From NCBI GenBank assembly GCA_016584495.1, contig WAID01000003.1:6962501-7026500 (forward strand): a stretch of DNA of 64,000 nucleotides, written 5' to 3'. Position numbers and translations under genes: made by a program. The stretch comes from Celoporthe dispersa (Eukaryota > Ascomycota > Sordariomycetes > Diaporthales > Cryphonectriaceae). Below the pieces are notes generated by a model, which had not been told where the DNA came from, did no database searches, and worked only from the letters and a program-made list of their open reading frames with translations. Shown here one piece after another: positions 57,480-64,000 of the stretch (the stretch's first letter is position 1; the number at the start of each line of letters is the position of its first letter).

Positions 57480-59627
57480 TCAAGCCAGCGACTTGGGAGT
57501 CGAGACCATGCACGTTGTCTGCCCTTCGTCCTCCCGTTTCTCGATCCCACCCACCACCACACCGGCCGCACCGCCCTTCTCAGGATTGTGTGTGGGAGCG
57601 GGCGGGCAGAGAAACGCCTCGCTCATCTGGAGCGCCCCGAGCAGCTGCGCCCGCAGGCATGCCACCGCCTCCCGAGCCGACTTCTTCTCGTGGTCCACCT
57701 CCGTCTGCATGTGACTTTTCTCTGTCCGGAGCTGGGAGATGGTCTCATGAGCCCTGGATAAGGCCTCCTTGAGGATGGTGATCTCCTCGTGTAGTTTGGC
57801 CACCTTCACATCGCGTAGCGCAAGCTCGTCCTCGTGGGCAGCCTGTGCGGCCGCGATCTCGGCCTCCCTTGCCTCGTAGCTGACCGCGAGCTGGTTCTTG
57901 AGCTCGGATGTGCCGTGCAGCGCAGACGAGAGCTTCGCCTCTAGCCTGGCTAGCTGGCCATCCCTTCGGGCAATGGTCTGCCTGCCTGTCTCGATCTCGA
58001 ACTCAAACCTGGCCTGCGCTCCCTTGGTCTCTGTGTCCATCTGCTGAACCAGCGACTCGAGGTCCGTGAGCTGGGTGCGGTAGTCCTCCACGGCATGATT
58101 GAGCCGATCGGCGTCAGCCACAAGCCCTGAGATCTGCTTGTTCTTTGAGTGCAGCTGTGAGCCCAAGTCGCTCATGGCCTGCGCGCTGTCGCTCAGCTGT
58201 TGGCGCAGGTCATGCTCGACCTCGTGGCAGCATTCGAGCTCGGCCTGGTATTCCTTCAGCTTCCCGGCTGCATCCCGCAGGCGTCCGAGAACGAGGTCAA
58301 ACAACTGCGTGCCTTGGGCGGCCAGGATGGGCGCGTCATCGCCAGGAAAGAGCTGCTCCAACTCCAGCTGGGCCGAGTGCATCGCTTCTGTCAGCCTTAG
58401 CACCGCTTCTCTCGCGTCGGAGCCAGGCCCTGCGATGGAGGCAAGCGATGTCTTCAGGTCGACGAGCTCGGCGCTCTTGTCAGCGAGGTTCTGGAGCATG
58501 ATGTCCATCTGCAGCTGGAGGTCGGGGTCACAGCCGCCCTCCAGCTCAGATGCCTCGGCCTGAGACAGCTTGGACCTGAGGTCAGACTCGAGCTGCTGCT
58601 GAGCCTCAAGAGTCTTGTTGATGTTGGCTAGGTCGGCGCGAAGGCCTTCTATCTCGACGAGCAGCGCCTCCTTCTCAGAATCCTCAAGGGAGGCTTGCGT
58701 GCTTGCTTCGCAGACTGAGTTCAGCAGTGTATGTCTTTCAACGAAAGCAGGGCTGAACGTCTTTGTTGGACTTGTGCTGGGAGGTGTGAGGGTCGGCCCG
58801 GCCGTAACGAAGGCTTTTGGTAAGGCTGGTGGGCTGCTGCTGAAACACTCGGATCCTCCGAGGGTGGTGTCGTCACCTAGGTGGTCGCCAGCCCCCAGGA
58901 AGCTGTCCTCGTCGTCGTCTAAGAATGCATCTGCAGCTCTCATGTCCCACTCGGCAAGGCGATGCCGAGCTCGGAGCTGTGTTGTGCCGCGGAGCTCCTC
59001 CCTGAGCCCAGAGATTTCCTTCTCGAGCCCCTCAATCCGGCTGGTGTCCTCTAGGAGCAGAGAAGAGCGCTCGCGAAGGCACTCGTTCTCGTCCTCCTTC
59101 GCTGCGAGCTCATCACGGAGGCGCTGCAGCTCCTCGACCGTCCTTCTCCTTCGTTGTGTCCTCTCGTGGAAGATTGTGTTCATCTCCTCGCTGAGTCCAT
59201 TACGGCGGATGCGCCTCTTGACTCTGTCATCTAGAATCGCTCGGAGGGGAAATATGTGAACCTCGGTGTCGGTGTGCTCGTGGCGTGTCCCTGAACGGGC
59301 CATTGGCGAGTATTTTCGCCTCTTGGCCGGGGCGATGGCCCTCCGGGGAGTTGTGCTTGCCTCATCGTCGAGACGAACGACGATGATGGGTTCTGCGTCC
59401 CTCTTCCTCTTGTGTCTTGTCGCCTGGCTCTGGGCTTTCGACGCTGGCGACTGACGGCGGCCTGCAAAAGACGGTGAAGATGGTGAAGGCCGTGCTTCAA
59501 TGGTGAGTCCGGACTGCCGCCTAGGTGTCCGCCTCAGGGCGATGGGGAGCTGGGAGTCGTCTCTCATGATAATAACGTGTAAGGTTTCTGGCCGCTGCTG
59601 GCTTGCCTCGTCAAACAGCAGAAGCAA
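57480..59627 (-). CDS. Coiled-coil protein of unknown function
   Basis: A continuous frame of 715 residues; the second ATG (59567, MRDDSQLPIALRRTPRR) is an equally good start and would give 695. The first 130 residues are basic and serine/proline-rich with KRKR- and KRRK-type clusters that could be nuclear localisation signals. After RRRRTVEELQRLRDELAAKE, heptad-like leucine/glutamate patterns continue in blocks to about residue 670, with a serine-rich break near 260-310. The composition resembles cytoskeletal or spindle-pole coiled-coil proteins, but no family is recognised. The C-terminus is glycine-rich. No intron or frame break seen. Confidence 0.75.
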   Translation of the reverse strand: MLLLFDEASQQRPETLHVIIMRDDSQLPIALRRTPRRQSGLTIEARPSPSSPSFAGRRQSPASKAQSQATRHKRKRDAEPIIVVRLDDEASTTPRRAIAPAKRRKYSPMARSGTRHEHTDTEVHIFPLRAILDDRVKRRIRRNGLSEEMNTIFHERTQRRRRTVEELQRLRDELAAKEDENECLRERSSLLLEDTSRIEGLEKEISGLREELRGTTQLRARHRLAEWDMRAADAFLDDDEDSFLGAGDHLGDDTTLGGSECFSSSPPALPKAFVTAGPTLTPPSTSPTKTFSPAFVERHTLLNSVCEASTQASLEDSEKEALLVEIEGLRADLANINKTLEAQQQLESDLRSKLSQAEASELEGGCDPDLQLQMDIMLQNLADKSAELVDLKTSLASIAGPGSDAREAVLRLTEAMHSAQLELEQLFPGDDAPILAAQGTQLFDLVLGRLRDAAGKLKEYQAELECCHEVEHDLRQQLSDSAQAMSDLGSQLHSKNKQISGLVADADRLNHAVEDYRTQLTDLESLVQQMDTETKGAQARFEFEIETGRQTIARRDGQLARLEAKLSSALHGTSELKNQLAVSYEAREAEIAAAQAAHEDELALRDVKVAKLHEEITILKEALSRAHETISQLRTEKSHMQTEVDHEKKSAREAVACLRAQLLGALQMSEAFLCPPAPTHNPEKGGAAGVVVGGIEKREDEGQTTCMVSTPKSLA

Positions 59628-62384
59628 GCCTCGAGGCAGGTTTGTGTAGCCATTATAAAAGAATTTAGATCAAGGAGGCTGGGTAGGAAGCAAGAGAAGC
59701 CCTGCGGATCCACTTCCAAGTCAAAGTCGCGTAAACGCGGTCCACGTAGCAGCGGCCCCACGGCGCCCTCGCTGCCTGGAAGTGGATATTGATGTAGTCG
59801 TTGGACGGTATGGTCTGACGCAATATATGTTGTCGGCTTGCTGGCCTGAACCCATGTCCTTTTTCTTTCCTTTTTTTCCCCTCCTGGAGTCTGAAATTAG
59901 CATGTTGAGAATGAGGCGTGAAAAAAAAAAAGGGGGGGGGGGGAGTATGAGCTACGTGCAGAGCTGGGCCCAATTCGACTGTAGTTCTTCACATGAACTT
60001 TCACATATGGAAACAGCACTGAATGACTTCTCGTGTAGTTAGTACTCGTGACGACGAGAAAGTTGCTTTTCTTTTTCGTTCACGATTGGTGTTTCAGCTG
60101 AGGAGGATGGATGGACTTGCAGGTCTCCGCTTGGCGGCGTTGCCGGCATAGTGTGGGGAGCCTCTGCGTTTGCATAGCATATGCCAGCGTGTAAAAACGT
60201 ATATGCACGCTCTGGGCGAATTGCTGGAGCGGCCATGTGGCACGCACCGGTCTGCCCGGCCTTGGCCACTCTGCGGCGGTCCGGGCGGCTGAACCTCCCT
60301 TTGCTTCCTTCCCTGGATATTCACATGCAAGCTTGGGGACTCGGTGCCATTGATTGAGCGCGTTACGGTATGGTTGGATTGCCAGCTCATTCGAGCCCCT
60401 TGTCCCACATAATCCGTGGCGAGATCGTTCGGCGATGCTAAGAATAGCTGATACGATCTGATTGATCCAATGATTCTTCTCAATAGCACCGTTGATGGCA
60501 ACCAGTGGCTGATGTCAACCAGGCGCAGGTGAATCACAAAACCCTCCCTTGCTTCGTGTCATGATGCATGTCGTTTTAGCGACATGCCTAGACCTGCAAT
60601 TATACCAATCACTTGTGTTGGCTGGTATGATGTCCATATCTTCTCAAACGTGAGCTGAAAGGAAGAGTGTCGATTGGTACATACATAGTAGAAGTATCTA
60701 GGTGGACTTTCCTGATAATCACAATGTGGAGCAGCTCAGGATCTCGTCGGCCCAGCGCTGGAAACTTGTCAATTTGGGAAATGTTGACAAGCTGTACACT
60801 GGTAGAATCTTCTTCTTTTTCCTTCATTAATTGTGAGAGCAATAAGGCTCCATGATGTCTATTTAATAATGGACACTGAGTGGTTCTCCACATGGTCAAC
60901 TATCTTACTACCCTGACAACCTTGAGCTTCCTGCGTGAACTATATTGCCTAGAGCTTGTGTTTTACAGCAACGAGGGACTATTCCACCCCCCCCCCCTAC
61001 AGGCTTTTGGAGACTCTACTCTCTATTAGAGCGCTCACATCTAGAAAGGCTCACGGGCACCTAGGGGTTCCAGTGAGCATGCACCCTGTTAACAAATAGG
61101 CAAGGCTGGCTTGTCTCCCAAAGTACTCCAGTCCAGCTGACCGCTTTGTAGATCTACCCTGGAAGTTCTTCTTTTGGCTGCAGAAAAGCTAGCCAGTAGG
61201 GTGCGATAAGCAGACAGTAAATCTGCATGAAGGAAGGTTTTCCTATATAAGCTCTCGGCTGATAGAGAGGAACAGGGTTGTGTTGTGGATAGATGCAACG
61301 ACGGACCCCAACCAAATCAAGGGAGTGAAGAGATGTAACATTGCTCTCCTGTTCTTTTCTTTTTGCCTCAAATTGTGTGTTTGTTTTCCCTTCCCGAACC
61401 AGAGAAAGAGAAGAAAGAAAGAAAGAAAGAAAGAACAAAAAAGATAGGTGTGGCGGCAAGACAAAATGAAGAAAAGAAAGTAGTTACCTTTCAACATAAG
61501 CCCAAGTTTCTGCAGACTTCAATTCTGACCAACATTCTCATGAAGGTGCCGCGGACTTGAAGTGGCACGGAAAGTTAGCGACGGAGGTTCTCGATAGGAA
61601 TCCCCCGAAACACCGACCCGCGAGTCCACATTGCCACGTATTTAGTACCTAATAGACACACCCTTTCCCGCATCAACCTATGACAAGTTGCACCATCGAC
61701 TCGCACCGTATCAACTTTCAGCAGGCATCGCAACTATAATAAAATCTAAATGGTCAGCCCAAAATCTATGTAGAGATTAGTAAGTAGCCTCTAAAAATGA
61801 CCAGCGGCTATCAGATCTGAGGCAGGCCAAGCCCACTCCTAGAATCATGGCCGCCATTTTGAGCACTCCTGGTAGCGAGCGGCAAACCCCAGGCCCCCTT
61901 GCATAGACACGCAACGTCTTCCAGCCCGGGGAACCCGAATCCGGGCGGCCGCTGTAGCCCCTCTCCCCATCCCCAAGCTCCCCGCGCCTGCCACACTTGT
62001 TGTTGGCTGCATGGAACCAGAGTATATGCGGTTGCGGGTTATAGAAAGGAAGCCGTAACAGAGGCACATCCGATGCGGCACAGATCTGCGCAAAAAGGCC
62101 CCAAAGACCCAACACGATTATCGAACCTCGGCAGGGGTGCAGGATGGGCTGCGGGGGCCGGAATGATCACCTACTAATTTCACCTACACCCAGCTTCATG
62201 TTGTCTCTCCGTCGGTGCGTTCTTTTCTCTCTCTCATACACACTGCTCTGTATTCAACATCTTCGATGCTCAACTCGTCAAGTGCATAGGACTCGCACCC
62301 TGTCTGGACATCATTGGATTGGGCCTTAGAGCTGGCTCAGACACAACAAGAGTTGTTTCGGCCCTGGATAGAACAAAACTCGTC
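59628..62384. other. Gene-poor region of about 2.8 kb
   Basis: Includes an A11 tract followed directly by G12 (59921-59943), a C run near 60990 and a GAAA repeat at 61403-61435. The right end is the promoter of the acyl-CoA ligase gene. Short frames here have no recognisable family. Confidence 0.5.
61403..61435. repeat. (GAAA)n microsatellite
   Basis: A purine tract dominated by AAAG/GAAA units. Confidence 0.85.
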
Positions 62385-63958
62385 ATGGGAAGGAGCATAA
62401 CACAGCGCCAGCCAGACGGCGGCGTCATCTACCAGGCCGACAGGCATATGAACCTGCCTAACGTCGACCTGCTCACGCTGCTGTTTGGTGAGTATTACCA
62501 GCAAGCACCGGTGGCGCATCGCACAAGTCGGCAGGAGTAGAGGTGCTGATCCAGTCCTGACACCCCAGATTCCGAACACACCACGGCACGCCCCGACAGC
62601 GTCATCCAGGCAGATGCCGCCGAGCCGACCAGATGCTTGACCCTGTCCCAGACCCGCCAGCTCGCATGCCAGCTTGCCTGGGAACTTCGGCACACATATG
62701 GTGTTGGGCGTAACGGTTCCAGTGTTGACGACGTGCTGGTCATGACTGCAGGCGATTACAGGCTGCAGACGCTCTTCTTTGGAGCCATTGCCGCAGGGGC
62801 GATCTACTCTGCGGCAAGCCCAAGCTCCACTGCCCCAGAACTGGCATATCTGATCCAGCTCGTCAACCCAAAGGCAATCATCTGCGACGCCAGCACAAGA
62901 TCGGTGGTGGAAAAGACGGTGAAGGACACCAAGTACCCTGCAGACCAAGTGCTTTTCCTGGGAGACGGCCAAGGGCTGCACCTGACGATCGCGGCTACGG
63001 GGAGGAAGCTGGAGCTGTCCCCTTCGCGATCTCTGGACTGGGTACGACTCACGGATGCCAAACAACTCGAAGACTCCGTCATCTGTATCCTGTTCAGCAG
63101 CGGCACAACCGGCCTTCCCAAGGGAGTCAAGATAAGTCATCGCATGATGGTCGCAGAGTCCTTCTTGACCATGGAGCCAGAAAAGGAGTACTTGGCCCGT
63201 GATAGACCAGAGTTCCGGTACCGAACGCTGGCCCACGTTCCTGCCGCGCATGTGGCAGGAGTCCAATGTTACTTCGTCAACGCGACCTATCGTGGTGGGA
63301 CGACTTATTGGATGGTAAGTCCTCTCACAGGTAGTTGTTTCTCCCCCTTCCCCCCCCCCCTTCTGCTCTGCTGGGCTGCTCGGAGGGGAAGTTGGATTTG
63401 GATAATAGCATGTTCCTCTGACGGTCGTCCCGGTCCAGTCCAAGTTTGACTTCCCCAAGTTTCTCGAGTACCAGAAGAAGTACAAGGTCACAGTCTTCTT
63501 CACGGTACCGCCCATCTGGTTGGCTATCGCGAAACACCCAGGTGTGAAGGATGCACTAGACGCCTGTGAGTACGCCTCGTCAGGTGCGGCGCCGCTGGGT
63601 GCGGAGACGCAGATCACTGCGGAGGCCAGGCTGGGCAAGGGACGGGCAAGGCTCACACAGGTGTGGGGTCTGACGGAGACATGTGGTGCTATCACGGCCA
63701 TGACCCCAGGAGAACGCGAGCACACTGGCAGTGTAGGCCCTCTCGTTGCGAACCACGAGGCACGGATCGTGGATGACAACGGGAAGGACGCCGAGCCTGG
63801 TGGGACCGGGGAGGTCTGGGTGAGAGGCCCTGTGGTGACAAAAAGGCTACTGGGAAAATGAAAAGGCCAATAGCGAGAGTTTTGTGGATGGCTGGTTTTG
63901 TACCGGCGATATCGGCATGTTCAGGGACGGTATGCTCTATATCGTTGATCGCAAGAAG
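62385..63958 (+). CDS. Acyl-CoA ligase (AMP-binding, 4-coumarate-CoA ligase-like), truncated by window end, one frame break
   Basis: Exons 62385-62487, 62569-63314 and 63439-63958; the introns are 81 and 124 nt. A last GTAAGA donor at 63959 leads out of the window, so the C-terminal lid domain is missing here. The N-terminal domain has the P-loop FSSGTTGLPKGV, ASSGAAPLG, the VWGLTETCG motif and the GDIGMFRDG hinge, as in adenylate-forming enzymes that activate aryl or fatty acids to CoA thioesters through acyl-AMP. The frame breaks in the A5 run 63840-63844; one A fewer reads VTKGYWENEKANSESF and continues correctly to RKK at the donor. Whether it ends in a peroxisomal signal cannot be seen. 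Confidence 0.85.
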
Positions 63959-64000
63959 GTAAGATGATCCCGCGCACATGTCTGGCTCCGTCCTCCCTCG

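Overview
The window is nuclear DNA of a filamentous ascomycete (Pezizomycotina, probably Sordariomycetes). The evidence is protein-coding genes with short GT..AG introns of about 55-225 nt, strong C/G preference at third codon positions, long AT-richer spacers, and family content typical of these fungi: a PREG/Pho80 cyclin, a CON-6 conidiation protein, an HsbA wall protein, a UstYa-family oxidase, a Zn2Cys6 regulator, a BCS1-like AAA ATPase, a flavohemoglobin and a FRE-type ferric reductase. No RNA gene, transposon, CRISPR array or virus-derived gene was recognised.

Layout, left to right. 0-10.5 kb: the 3' end of the DEAD-box helicase DRS1, a small secreted cysteine-rich protein, the phosphatidate phosphatase APP1, an M20 metallopeptidase and an HsbA-type surface protein. 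11-15 kb: a spliced UstYa-like oxidase converging on a large intronless HypX-like protein (formyl-THF hydrolase-like plus crotonase-like domains). 15-19 kb: gene-poor. 19-31.5 kb: a DUF3712 membrane protein, an Xaa-Pro peptidase, the PREG-like cyclin, a thiamine-diphosphate enzyme and a LURP-one-related protein. 32-40 kb: a Zn2Cys6 regulator, CON-6, a small cysteine-rich protein and a BCS1-like ATPase. 40-49.7 kb: a secreted glycine-rich protein of unknown function, a disrupted GNAT acetyltransferase, flavohemoglobin and an Asp-box (sialidase-fold) protein. 50-64 kb: an unknown protein, an FAD monooxygenase, a ferric reductase, a coiled-coil protein and an acyl-CoA ligase cut by the window end.

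The genes do not form one obvious pathway; most look like unrelated neighbours, as is usual in these genomes. The best candidate for something little described is the HypX-like protein. The bacterial family makes carbon monoxide from formyl-tetrahydrofolate for [NiFe]-hydrogenase maturation, a target fungi are not known to have. The UstYa oxidase beside it raises the possibility of a small biosynthetic locus.

A second pattern runs across the whole window. About fifteen one-base frame breaks lie in ten otherwise well-conserved genes, most of them in homopolymer runs. They include an essential helicase and are best read as residual sequencing or assembly errors, so the breaks noted below should not be taken at once as pseudogenes. 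Coordinates given for spliced genes span start to stop; exon limits are in the evidence.
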